From contig CANUCM010000144.1 in assembly GCA_947856675.1 (NCBI GenBank), positions 1 to 21,700 on the forward strand: a DNA stretch of 21,700 nucleotides, in the 5' to 3' direction. The notes below the pieces were generated by a model. That model did no database searches. It had not been told where the DNA came from and worked only from the letters and a program-made list of their open reading frames with translations. This document shows, in pieces, positions 7,591-15,768 of the stretch (its first letter is position 1; every line of letters begins with the position of its first letter). A program made the position numbers and the translations under genes. Source of the DNA: an uncultured Clostridia bacterium. Lineage in GTDB: Bacteria > Bacillota > Clostridia > Oscillospirales > Butyricicoccaceae.

Positions 7591-8973
7591 ATGGCTTCAG
7601 AAAAACGCACCGCCAACGCAATTACCGAAGGCGTCATTTGGAAGCAGCTTCTGCTCTTCTTTTTCCCTATCCTGCTGGGCACCTTTTTCCAGCAGCTGTA
7701 CAACACCGCCGACGCCATGATCGTCGGGCGTTTTGTCAGCAAGGAAGCCCTTTCGGCCGTCGGCGGGACCACCAACACCATCATCAACCTGCTCATCGGC
7801 TTTTTTGTCGGCCTTTCTTCCGGCGCCACCGTTATTATCTCACAGTTTTTCGGCGCGCGCCAGCGTGAAGACGTCAGCCGCGCCGTACATACCTCCGTGG
7901 CTCTTGCCATCGCGGGCGGCATTGTCCTGACCGTTGTCGGCATCGTCAGCGCCCCCTGGGCGCTCGGCCTGCTCAACACACCGGAAGACGTCGTCGGGCA
8001 CGCTCAGATATACCTGCGCATCTATTTTGCCGGCACCATCGGCAACCTCATTTTCAACATCGGCAGCGGCATCCTGCGCGCCATCGGCGACAGCAAGCGC
8101 CCGCTGTACGTGCTGATCGCCTGCTGCGGCATCAACATCGCGCTGGACCTGCTCTTCGTTCTGGTCATTCCCATGGGCGTGGCTGGTGCCGGTCTTGCCA
8201 CGATTATCAGCCAGCTTGTCAGTGCGGGCCTGGTGCTGTGGCTGCTGGCCCGTTCAGGCGAGGATTTTCGCGTGCACCCGTCCAAAGTGCGGCTGCACCG
8301 CGATTTGCTCGGGCGGATTTTCCGCATCGGCCTGCCCGCCGGCATGCAGTCGGTCTTTTATTCCCTGAGCAACATGACCATCCAGTCCAGCATCAACACC
8401 TTCGGCACGGACATCATTGCCGGCTGGACGGTCTACGGAAAAATCGACGGCATCTTCTGGATGATGATGGGTGCTTTCGGCATATCCATCACCACGTTCG
8501 TCGGCCAGAACTACGGGGCACGCCAGTTTGCCCGTGTCAAAAAGGGCGTACGCGTCTGCCTCGGTCTGGCTTTTGGCGCATCTGCTCTCCTGTGTGTCGT
8601 GATTTATCTGTTCGGCAGCGCCATCACGCACCTCTTTACCGACGACCCGTCCGTTGTGGAGCAGAGCCGCTTTATCATCCAGTATATGGTGCCTTATTTC
8701 CTCACCTATGTGTGCATTGAAATTCTCTCCGGCGCGCTGCGCGGCTCAGGCGACTCCCTGCGCCCCATGCTCATGACCTGCTTCGGCGTGTGCGGCACGC
8801 GTGTGCTCTGGGTGCTGCTGGCCGTCCCGTACTTCAAGACCTTTACCTCGGTCATGGTAAGCTATCCCATCAGCTGGACGCTGACTTCCGTGCTCTTTAT
8901 TATATATTACCGTTACATAAGCGCCCTGCGCAATCTCAATTTTGACGTGCCGATGTCCCACAGCAACCCATAA
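7591..8973 (+). CDS. MATE-family efflux transporter
   Basis: Its 460 residues and about 12 membrane segments fit the MATE (multidrug and toxic compound extrusion) family, cation-coupled exporters of organic cations and drugs. The two homologous halves are visible. The first begins with the signature around LGTFFQQLYNTADAMIVGRF (30-49 region) and SAVGGTTN. The second begins at LPAGMQSVFYSLSNMTIQSSI with MMGAFGISITTFVGQNYGAR, echoing the first half's SSGATVIISQFFGAR. The NorM/DinF-like Asp and Asn positions cannot be assigned with certainty by eye, and the substrate is unknown. The start is ATG 7591 with GGGAGG ten bases upstream. It is the last gene of the ytvI unit and ends at a strong bidirectional terminator. 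Confidence 0.93.
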   Translation: MASEKRTANAITEGVIWKQLLLFFFPILLGTFFQQLYNTADAMIVGRFVSKEALSAVGGTTNTIINLLIGFFVGLSSGATVIISQFFGARQREDVSRAVHTSVALAIAGGIVLTVVGIVSAPWALGLLNTPEDVVGHAQIYLRIYFAGTIGNLIFNIGSGILRAIGDSKRPLYVLIACCGINIALDLLFVLVIPMGVAGAGLATIISQLVSAGLVLWLLARSGEDFRVHPSKVRLHRDLLGRIFRIGLPAGMQSVFYSLSNMTIQSSINTFGTDIIAGWTVYGKIDGIFWMMMGAFGISITTFVGQNYGARQFARVKKGVRVCLGLAFGASALLCVVIYLFGSAITHLFTDDPSVVEQSRFIIQYMVPYFLTYVCIEILSGALRGSGDSLRPMLMTCFGVCGTRVLWVLLAVPYFKTFTSVMVSYPISWTLTSVLFIIYYRYISALRNLNFDVPMSHSNP

Positions 8974-8987
8974 CAAAAAAAATAAAA

Positions 8988-9024
8988 GGCCCCGACCCCA
9001 TGTTACAGGGGCGGGGCCTTTTTT
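8988..9024. terminator. bidirectional terminator between the MATE gene and ftsZ
   Basis: GGCCCCG-A-CCCC (8988-8999) pairs with GGGGCGGGGCC (9008-9018) around an 8-base loop, eleven pairs with one bulged A. TTTTTT follows on the plus strand, and on the minus strand a long A/T run (8976-8987) supplies the U-tract. It ends two convergent units: MATE from the left and the dcw cluster from the right. Confidence 0.95.
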
Positions 9025-9034
9025 GCAAGCACTA

Positions 9035-10207
9035 TTACGGTTTGTTTTTAAAAATCTTCATGATGTCTTCAAACACGTCCGGCTCTCCGGATTCTTCGGC
9101 CATGCCGCCTTTGCGGGCCGGCTCCGACGCCTGCTCGCGGGCTGCCGCTGCCGGGCTTTCCTTCTGGCCTGCGGGCTGCGCCGCGGGCTGCCGGCTGTCC
9201 TTTTCCCCGGGCTTGGCGTTGCTGAACAGGCCGTCCGCCGGAAGCGACGGCTTGTCGTCAAACCCGGTGGCGATGACGGTGATATGGATCTCATCGTCCA
9301 GCGACTCGTCAATGGCCGCACCGAAAATAATATGGGCATCCGGATGCGCCGCCGCCTGCACCATGCTGGCCGCCTGCTCGACTTCCTCCAGGCCGATGTC
9401 GGGGGAGCCGGTGATGTTGAGAATGACGCCGCGGGCTCCGTCAATGGACGTTTCCAGCAGCGGGCTCTGAATGGCCATCCGCGCCGCTTCTTCAGCCTTT
9501 TCCTTGCCGCTGGCACGGCCGACGCCCATGTGTGCATAGCCTGCATTGCGCATTACGGTGCACACGTCGGCAAAGTCGAGGTTGATAAGCCCGGGAACGG
9601 TAATGAGCTCACTGATGCTCTGCACTGCCTGGCGCAGGACATTGTCGGCCACCTCAAACGCGTTTTGCAGCGTGATTTTCTGCTCGCTGACAAATTTCAG
9701 CCGTTCATTGGGAATGATGACCAGCGCGTCGACCTTTTCCCGCAGCTCGGCAATGCCGTTGTTCGCCTGTTCGACGCGGCGCTTTCCCTCATAAGTAAAC
9801 GGACGGGTGACAATGCCGACCGTCAGAATGCCCAGATCCTTTGCAATCTGCGCCACAACGGGGGCGCCGCCCGTACCCGTGCCGCCGCCCATGCCCGCTG
9901 TAATGAACACCATCTGGGTGTTTTCCAGCATCTTGCGGATTTCGTCCTCGCTCTCCTGCGCGGCTTTGCGCCCCACTTCGGGGTTGGAGCCGGCCCCCAG
10001 GCCGCCGGTCAGCTTTTCGCCGATCTGCAGCTTGATGGTCGCCGCGGAAAAGTTCAGCACCTGCTTGTCCGTATTGATGGCAATATAGTCAATTCCGCGG
10101 ATCCCGCTGGCTATCATGCGATTGACCGCATTGCCGCCGCCGCCGCCGACGCCGATAACCCTGATGTTGACTGGAGCGTCCCCGCCGGTTTCAAATGCAA
10201 AGCTCAT
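9035..10207 (-). CDS. ftsZ: cell division GTPase FtsZ
   Basis: FtsZ is a tubulin-like GTPase that polymerises into the septal ring. The 390-residue form starts at ATG 10207 with GGGAGG five bases upstream; an in-frame ATG seven codons earlier (10228) lacks such a site. The tubulin signature GGGTGTGG (107-114) and the T7 loop NLDFADV (209-215) are intact, so GTP binding and hydrolysis should be normal. After the globular core (to about 320) comes an Ala, Pro and Glu-rich linker. The final peptide is DVFEDIMKIFKNKP instead of the usual DIPxFLR-type tail that binds FtsA, SepF or ZipA. It is the last gene of the dcw cluster, 42 bases after ftsQ, with no ftsA between them. Confidence 0.97.
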   Translation of the reverse strand: MSFAFETGGDAPVNIRVIGVGGGGGNAVNRMIASGIRGIDYIAINTDKQVLNFSAATIKLQIGEKLTGGLGAGSNPEVGRKAAQESEDEIRKMLENTQMVFITAGMGGGTGTGGAPVVAQIAKDLGILTVGIVTRPFTYEGKRRVEQANNGIAELREKVDALVIIPNERLKFVSEQKITLQNAFEVADNVLRQAVQSISELITVPGLINLDFADVCTVMRNAGYAHMGVGRASGKEKAEEAARMAIQSPLLETSIDGARGVILNITGSPDIGLEEVEQAASMVQAAAHPDAHIIFGAAIDESLDDEIHITVIATGFDDKPSLPADGLFSNAKPGEKDSRQPAAQPAGQKESPAAAAREQASEPARKGGMAEESGEPDVFEDIMKIFKNKP

Positions 10208-10249
10208 ATTGACCTCCCGGTATCTCATAAACTTCTTTTTTGTTATAAA

Positions 10250-11023
10250 TCATTCGTCTGCATAGGGCCTGAAGCTGGCCCGCTGCGGATCGGACACATC
10301 AATAATCCCCCGTTCCTCGGGGCCCAGATCCGCAATGCATACCCCCAGAAAACGCACTTTTTTCTCAAGCTGCTCCACCGTTCCCAGATAAACGGTGAAC
10401 CGCTCAGAATAGGCCAGCTTTATTTCAAAGATTTTTTCCAGATCAATTTCCTTAATCTCATTCAGTATATCACTCTTTTGCGCGGTATTCAATATGGTCT
10501 GCAAGGGTTTTTTCTTTTGAGAATCGGTAAAATCCGCCGATTTTCCCACTTCCGGATCCTTGAGCTCCGCGCCCCTGATGATACAGTACTGTGCGCTGCC
10601 CGCAGCGTCCGTCTTTTCAAGCAGCTTGGCGTTTGCGTCGATAATAAAATAGCTCCCGCCGCTTTCCACGGCCGCCACCGGCACACACTCGGTCACGGTA
10701 ATCGCAATTTCATCCGGCAGCTTGCGCCGCATGGTAATGGTGTCCAGATACGGACAGGCGGCAAAAATCCGGCTGACTGCCGAAAACTTATTGAAGAAAA
10801 ACATGTTCTGGCCTGACACAATGCCGGAAGCCTGTGCGATTTCTTCGGCCGAATACCGGCTCTGTCCCGTCACCGACACCGTCCGCACTTTAAAAAATAC
10901 CGTCATGGCGGTCAAAACGGCCGCCATGATGACGACGGTGCACAAAAGCGTTACAAAGACGCCGGAACCTCTCCGTCGTCTGCGGCGTCTGTTGCTTCGC
11001 TTTTGTGCTGCTGTTTTCTTCAT
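10250..11023 (-). CDS. ftsQ: cell division protein FtsQ/DivIB
   Basis: This bitopic division protein links the septal ring to the wall-synthesis machinery. Its 257 residues begin with a very basic cytoplasmic tail (KRSNRRRRRRR, 8-18) and one membrane helix (about 20-45). The POTRA domain starts at VRTVSVTGQSRYSAEEI (46-62) and ends near residue 115, with the beta/C-terminal region after it. The start is ATG 11023. The upstream Shine-Dalgarno is weak (GGATGAG, eleven bases away), so translation may depend on coupling to murA, whose stop is 22 bases upstream. Position between murA and ftsZ is typical for ftsQ/divIB in Firmicutes. Confidence 0.92.
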   Translation of the reverse strand: MKKTAAQKRSNRRRRRRRGSGVFVTLLCTVVIMAAVLTAMTVFFKVRTVSVTGQSRYSAEEIAQASGIVSGQNMFFFNKFSAVSRIFAACPYLDTITMRRKLPDEIAITVTECVPVAAVESGGSYFIIDANAKLLEKTDAAGSAQYCIIRGAELKDPEVGKSADFTDSQKKKPLQTILNTAQKSDILNEIKEIDLEKIFEIKLAYSERFTVYLGTVEQLEKKVRFLGVCIADLGPEERGIIDVSDPQRASFRPYADE

Positions 11024-11045
11024 GGCTTTTCACGCTCATCCGTTG

Positions 11046-12302
11046 TTATTCGTTTTCACGGCGTATATCTGCGCCCAGACGGCTCAGCACGCACTCGATG
11101 CTTTGGTATCCCCGGTCGATGTGATGTACATCGCCGATCCGGCTTTCTCCCTCGGCCGCGAGCGCCGCAATGACAAGCGCCGCACCGCCCCGCAGGTCGG
11201 TCGAACGCACGCTGGCTCCGTGCAGCGGCACCCCGCCTTCCACCACGGCGACCCTGCCGGAAACCCGGATACGCGCACCCATGCGGCTTAATTCTCCGAC
11301 GTGCCTGTAGCGGTTTTCAAAAATGTTTTCGAGAAAAATGCTCGTGCCCTGCGCCGTACACGCACACGCCATCATCTGCGCCTGCGCGTCTGTGGGAAAC
11401 CCGGGGTAGGGCATGGTGCGCACCGGCGCAAACGCGCGCAGCGGGCGATCGGCGCGCAGGCGGATGCTGCGCCCCGCAATGTCGATTTCGCAGCCGGCTT
11501 CCGACAGCACCGATGTCACTGTTCCCACATGCTCCGGTTCGCAGCCGCACAGCGTGACATCGCCGCCGCAGGCGGCTGCCGCACACAGATATGTAGCTGT
11601 TTCGATTCTGTCGGGTATGATGCGGTGCTCCGTATCGTGCCGTGTACTTCCGCCGACGACCACGATTTCCGACCCGCCCGCACCGGAAACCGACGCACCT
11701 GTTTTTCGCAGAAACTCCTGCAAATCGCAGATTTCCGGCTCTCTCGCCGCGTTGATGATCCGCGTCACGCCGCTGCAGGCCGTCGCGGCAAGCATGGCGT
11801 TTTCCGTAGCGCCCACACTGGGAAAAGACAATATGATGTCGCGCCCTTCCATGTGCCGCGCCTCGCATACGATGCGCCCGCCGGCCTCCTCCACCGAAAC
11901 ACCCAGCCTGCGCAGCGCGTCCAGGTGAAGATCAATGGGCCTCGGTCCAAGCTCACACCCGCCGGGCGTCGTCATGCACGCCCGCCCGCAGCGCGCGATG
12001 AGCGGACCCAGGAAAATAACCGACGAACGCATCTCCCGCATCAGCGCATCGGGTACGTCCCAGCGTTCTATAACCGAAGAATCCACCGTTACGGTTTCTC
12101 CCTCCCGCGTAACCCGGCACCCCAGATGCCGCAAAATCCGGATAGCCGATTCCACATCGCGCAGATCCGGACAGTTATGCAGGACATTCCGTCCGGCGTT
12201 GAGCAGCGTGGCCGCCAAAATGGGCAGCACGCTGTTTTTTGCGCCGCGCACCGCGACGCTGCCGGCCAGCGGCCGGCCGCCGTTTACAACGAGCACACTC
12301 AT
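11046..12302 (-). CDS. murA: UDP-N-acetylglucosamine 1-carboxyvinyltransferase MurA
   Basis: MurA transfers enolpyruvate from PEP to UDP-GlcNAc, the committed step of peptidoglycan precursor synthesis in the cytoplasm. The 418 residues match the family length. Lys22 in RGAKNS, the active-site Cys116 in TTPGGCELG (the fosfomycin target), Asp305 in GFPTDAQAQ, Arg371 in DLRGGAAL and Arg397 in HIDRGY are all present, so it should be active. The start is ATG 12302 behind GAGAGGAG. A 100-base gap separates it from murG and holds an imperfect stem (12319-12356: AAGCAG/CTGCTT plus GCGT/ACGC) just before the ribosome binding site, of unknown meaning. Firmicutes often carry a second MurA elsewhere; that cannot be seen here. 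Confidence 0.96.
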   Translation of the reverse strand: MSVLVVNGGRPLAGSVAVRGAKNSVLPILAATLLNAGRNVLHNCPDLRDVESAIRILRHLGCRVTREGETVTVDSSVIERWDVPDALMREMRSSVIFLGPLIARCGRACMTTPGGCELGPRPIDLHLDALRRLGVSVEEAGGRIVCEARHMEGRDIILSFPSVGATENAMLAATACSGVTRIINAAREPEICDLQEFLRKTGASVSGAGGSEIVVVGGSTRHDTEHRIIPDRIETATYLCAAAACGGDVTLCGCEPEHVGTVTSVLSEAGCEIDIAGRSIRLRADRPLRAFAPVRTMPYPGFPTDAQAQMMACACTAQGTSIFLENIFENRYRHVGELSRMGARIRVSGRVAVVEGGVPLHGASVRSTDLRGGAALVIAALAAEGESRIGDVHHIDRGYQSIECVLSRLGADIRRENE

Positions 12303-12402
12303 GATATTCTCCTCTCGCGCGTAAGCAGAAAGCCAACGCCCTGCTTTTTCTCACGCCATACTATGCCCCGGCACCGCGCGAGGTGATTTTGCCCGTGTTT
12401 TT

Positions 12403-13509
12403 CTATAAAATGCTCTTTACCGCGTCATAAATGCGGCGCAGCGCATCGGGTCGTGCACGCCGCAGCGCGCATTGCCCCATCTCCTTCAGCCTGTCCGGCT
12501 GACGCAGCAGCTGCTGTGCCGTTTCATACAGCTTGTCCCCCGTACACTCCGCTTCCGTCAGCACCACCGCTGCGCCCGCTTTTTCCAAAAGCCGGGCGTT
12601 TTTCTCCTGATGGTTGTCCGTGACATACGGCGACGGCACAATAATGGACGGCAGCCCCGCACAGCAGATTTCCGCCAGCGTACTGGCGCCGGCACGGCAA
12701 ATGACAAGGTCGGCCTGCGCCATGGCCTTGTCCATTTCAAAAATATATTCGCGCAAATCAACATTGGGAGCTTTGTCCAGATCGCAGCCTTTTTTCCGTA
12801 TCTCCTCGGGCATCCACCGGTAATTGCTTGTCCCGGCCGCGTGCAGCAGATTAAACTCGCCCTCCTGTACCGTGCGGACGATAAAATCCACCATTTTCCG
12901 ATTCATGTACAGCGCCCCCACCGAGCCCCAGAAAGACAGCACCATGGGCTTTTCCCGCGCAAACACCGGACTGTAGACCGTATCGCGGCAGCGCACAATT
13001 TCCTCACGCACGGGGCTGCCCGTCAGCACGGTCTTTTTCGCGTGCACAAGAGCCGCTGTTTCCTCAAAGCCCAGCATGACGCAGTCGGCACGGCGGCTGA
13101 GCAGGCGCAGGGCGACGCCAGGCGTCGCGTTGACCTCCAGCAGCGCTGTTTTGACGCCCAGCTGCTGGGCTGCAGCCACCATGGGGTAGCTTGCATAGCC
13201 GCCGGTGCCCACAACGACATCGGGCTGCACCCTGCGCAAAATGCTTTTTGCCTCACGCACGGCCGCCAGCGCATTCTGACCGGCCCGCACATTCTGCCGC
13301 AGGCCGGAAAGGCTCAAGCTTCTCGAAAGCCCCGCCAGCGGAAAGGCAAACAGCTCATACCCTGCACGCCCTACCAGCTTCTCTTCAATTCCGCCCCGGG
13401 CGCCGGAAAACCAGATTTCGCACGGTTCCTGCTTTTTGAAGTAGTCGGCCGCCGCGATGGCCGGGTTGACATGCCCGGCGGTTCCTCCGCCGCAGAAAAT
13501 CACTTTCAT
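12403..13509 (-). CDS. murG: undecaprenyldiphospho-muramoylpentapeptide beta-N-acetylglucosaminyltransferase MurG
   Basis: MurG adds GlcNAc to lipid I to give lipid II on the inner face of the membrane. The 368 residues have the GT-B two-domain build. The N-terminal loop GGGTAGHVNP (7-16) belongs to the acceptor domain, GTGGYASYP (100-108 region) and LEVNATPG follow, and the C-terminal donor domain carries SFWGSVGA, ICRAGASTLAE and the UDP-GlcNAc-binding stretch around TDNHQEKNARLL. The start ATG 13509 lies ten bases after the ftsW stop, and its AGGTGAG overlaps that stop region, so it is translationally linked to ftsW. Confidence 0.96.
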   Translation of the reverse strand: MKVIFCGGGTAGHVNPAIAAADYFKKQEPCEIWFSGARGGIEEKLVGRAGYELFAFPLAGLSRSLSLSGLRQNVRAGQNALAAVREAKSILRRVQPDVVVGTGGYASYPMVAAAQQLGVKTALLEVNATPGVALRLLSRRADCVMLGFEETAALVHAKKTVLTGSPVREEIVRCRDTVYSPVFAREKPMVLSFWGSVGALYMNRKMVDFIVRTVQEGEFNLLHAAGTSNYRWMPEEIRKKGCDLDKAPNVDLREYIFEMDKAMAQADLVICRAGASTLAEICCAGLPSIIVPSPYVTDNHQEKNARLLEKAGAAVVLTEAECTGDKLYETAQQLLRQPDRLKEMGQCALRRARPDALRRIYDAVKSIL

Positions 13510-13519
13510 CCGTTCTCAC

Positions 13520-14743
13520 CTATCCTTGTTTCGGCGCCGGAATCCGCCTTGACACCGACAAAACCACGCCGATTTCCGCCAAAAGAACCATGAGCGCCGT
13601 GCCGCCCGAACTGAAAAACGGCAGCGATACGCCCGTCACGGGCATCAGCCCGGTCACCACGCACATATTGATGGTGGTCTGCAGTGCAATCTGCGTGGTC
13701 ACCCCTGCTGCGAGCAGCGTTCCAAACTTGTCGCCCGCCCGCGCCGCGATGTAATAGCCGCGCAAAATCAGCGCTGCGAACAGAATAATGACCAGCAGCG
13801 CGCCGATAAGACCCATTTCCTCACACCAGACGGCAAAAATAAAGTCATTGGCCGGCTCGGGGAGAAACAGGTGCTTTTGCCTGCTCTGTCCGAACCCGAG
13901 CCCCCACACACCGCCCGAACCGATGGCCAGAAAGGACTGGATTGCCTGAAGGCCGTCATCTCTCGGATCGATAAAGGGATCCAGCCAGACGCGCAGACGC
14001 TGCTGCGCGTGCGGCATGGTCAGCATGAGGTACACCATACCCGCCGCACCGGCGCTTCCGCCCAGAACCATCCAGAACAGATTGGTGCCTCCGATAAACA
14101 TCATAATCACGCCGATTCCCGCCACGATGATCATGCCGGAAAGGTGCGGCTGCAGTGCCATCAGCCCGCACAGCGCGCCTATCATGGCAACAAAGGGCAG
14201 CGTCCCGTACCGCAGCGTGTGCATTTTTTTTGGCCCGTATATCGAAATCAGGCTGGCAAAGCACAGTATGACGGCAAACTTTGCAATCTCGGACGGCTGA
14301 AACTCCGTCACCTTGAGGTCAATCCAGCGCGTTGCGCCGTTGTGTGTGACCCAGATGGCCGGAATCAGCTTGCGGGTGGCCAAAAGCGCAATGCTGAAAC
14401 CCATGACCGGCAGGGCAAAGTAATGAAACTTGTGGTAGTTCATGCGCGAAATGATGAACATGGCCACAAACCCGGCCGCCGCAAAGGCCCCCTGCCTGAT
14501 TACATAGTGAAACGAGTTTCCCTGCTCATACAACGCATCGACATGGCTTGCCGAAAACAGGGCAAGCAGACCAATAGCCTGCAAAAGCACCACCAGCATG
14601 GTAAACGGCGCGTCTATGCCCGACAGCTTTTTGCGCGGCTGTTCCATTTCCCGCACGGGCAGCTGTGACAGCTCGCGCGGCGCTGAAAGCGCAGCGCTCT
14701 GGCCGCCCCGCGCGCTTTTCTTTGACTTTTGCGTGTCGGTCAC
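13520..14743 (-). CDS. ftsW: septal peptidoglycan polymerase FtsW (SEDS family)
   Basis: FtsW is a SEDS glycosyltransferase that polymerises lipid II at the division site together with a class B PBP; the partner candidate is encoded nearby at 17237-19453. About ten membrane helices follow a hydrophilic tail of about 45 residues. Typical SEDS stretches are NGATRWIDL, TEFQPSEIAKFAVIL, FLAIGSGGVWGLGFG, LPEPANDFIFAVWCEEMG and LPFFSSGGTALM. The start is uncertain. GTG 14743 gives 407 residues, but the strong Shine-Dalgarno GGAGGTGA overlaps that very GTG. An in-frame ACG (14734-14732) sits eight bases after GGAGG, and the next ATG is Met33 (14647). The gene starts 12 bases after the mraY stop. Confidence 0.95.
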   Translation of the reverse strand: MTDTQKSKKSARGGQSAALSAPRELSQLPVREMEQPRKKLSGIDAPFTMLVVLLQAIGLLALFSASHVDALYEQGNSFHYVIRQGAFAAAGFVAMFIISRMNYHKFHYFALPVMGFSIALLATRKLIPAIWVTHNGATRWIDLKVTEFQPSEIAKFAVILCFASLISIYGPKKMHTLRYGTLPFVAMIGALCGLMALQPHLSGMIIVAGIGVIMMFIGGTNLFWMVLGGSAGAAGMVYLMLTMPHAQQRLRVWLDPFIDPRDDGLQAIQSFLAIGSGGVWGLGFGQSRQKHLFLPEPANDFIFAVWCEEMGLIGALLVIILFAALILRGYYIAARAGDKFGTLLAAGVTTQIALQTTINMCVVTGLMPVTGVSLPFFSSGGTALMVLLAEIGVVLSVSRRIPAPKQG

Positions 14744-14755
14744 CTCCGTAGGATA

Positions 14756-15736
14756 TCAGCCGAAAAACAACGTCGCCGCACAGAAAACCGCCGTAACCAG
14801 GGTAAACACCCGGACAATTTTCCGCTCGCTCCAGCCGCACATTTCAAAGTGGTGGTGGATGGGCGCCATTTTGAAAATTCTTTTGCCGCCGCTGAGCTTG
14901 TAATAGCCCACCTGTACAATGTCGGACAGCGTTTCAACAATATACACCACGCCAACCGGCACCAAAATGAGCGGCATGTCATAGACAAATGCCATGGCGC
15001 ACACCGCGCCGCCCAAAAACAGCGACCCGGTATCGCCCATAAACACGCGGGCCGGAAAGTGGTTATACAGCAAAAAGCCCAGCGTCCCGCCCGCCGCAGC
15101 CGCCGAAAATACCGACGGTGCCGTCAGCGCGTGCTGCGCGTACGCCGCGCAGAAAAACAAAGATACAACCGTCGTCACCGAGGCGCACAGGCCGTCGATG
15201 CCGTCCGTCAGGTTGACGGCGTTGACGGCGCCGACAATGACAAAAATGGAAAACAGCAGGTATACACCCCACGGCAGCCCCAGGGCAAAATCGGTAAAAG
15301 GCACGCGCAAAACGGGGGTCAGATACCCCTGAACGCGCAGCACCGTGAGAAACAGCGCCGCCGCAGCGATTTGCAGCAGCAGCTTTTGCAGCGCCGTCAG
15401 ACCCTTGTTGCGTTTTTTCTTGACCTTTGTGTAGTCATCAATCCAGCCAATGCCGCCGAAAACCAGGCTGAGCGCCAGCATATACGCCGGCCGCGCATCA
15501 CCGGAAAGCCCCATGACAAATGCCGCTGCCAGCGCCGCGGCAATGCCTGCAATAAAAATAACTCCGCCCATGGTCGGCGTATTCTGTTTGCTCATGTGCC
15601 AGGTCGGCCCATCCTCCAGGATCTTCTGCCCGAACTTGAGCCTGCGCAGCGCCCGGATGGCCGCCGGTCCCACCGCAGCCGAAACGGCAAACGCCAGGCC
15701 GCCCGACAAAAACATCGCATACAGCTGTTCCTTCAT
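14756..15736 (-). CDS. mraY: phospho-N-acetylmuramoyl-pentapeptide transferase MraY
   Basis: MraY transfers phospho-MurNAc-pentapeptide to undecaprenyl phosphate, making lipid I. The 326 residues form about ten membrane helices. Family landmarks are intact: TPTMGG (53-58), Asp100-Asp101 in DDYTK, NLTDGIDGL (175-183), GDTGS (234-238) and the PIHHHFE motif with His294-296. The start is ATG 15736; the ribosome binding site is modest (GGGGG or ACGGA). It follows murE by 32 bases, leaving no room for the murF gene that usually lies between them, and precedes ftsW by 12 bases, where murD is often found. Confidence 0.97.
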   Translation of the reverse strand: MKEQLYAMFLSGGLAFAVSAAVGPAAIRALRRLKFGQKILEDGPTWHMSKQNTPTMGGVIFIAGIAAALAAAFVMGLSGDARPAYMLALSLVFGGIGWIDDYTKVKKKRNKGLTALQKLLLQIAAAALFLTVLRVQGYLTPVLRVPFTDFALGLPWGVYLLFSIFVIVGAVNAVNLTDGIDGLCASVTTVVSLFFCAAYAQHALTAPSVFSAAAAGGTLGFLLYNHFPARVFMGDTGSLFLGGAVCAMAFVYDMPLILVPVGVVYIVETLSDIVQVGYYKLSGGKRIFKMAPIHHHFEMCGWSERKIVRVFTLVTAVFCAATLFFG

Positions 15737-15768
15737 CGTATCCGTACCCCCGAACCTTTCAGCGTCCT

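Noticed and set aside
12403..13509. MurG loop GGGTAGH and LEVN instead of the E. coli GGTGGH and HEQN
   Set aside because: Firmicute MurG proteins commonly carry the GGGTAGH form and vary at the second site, so this is ordinary family variation.
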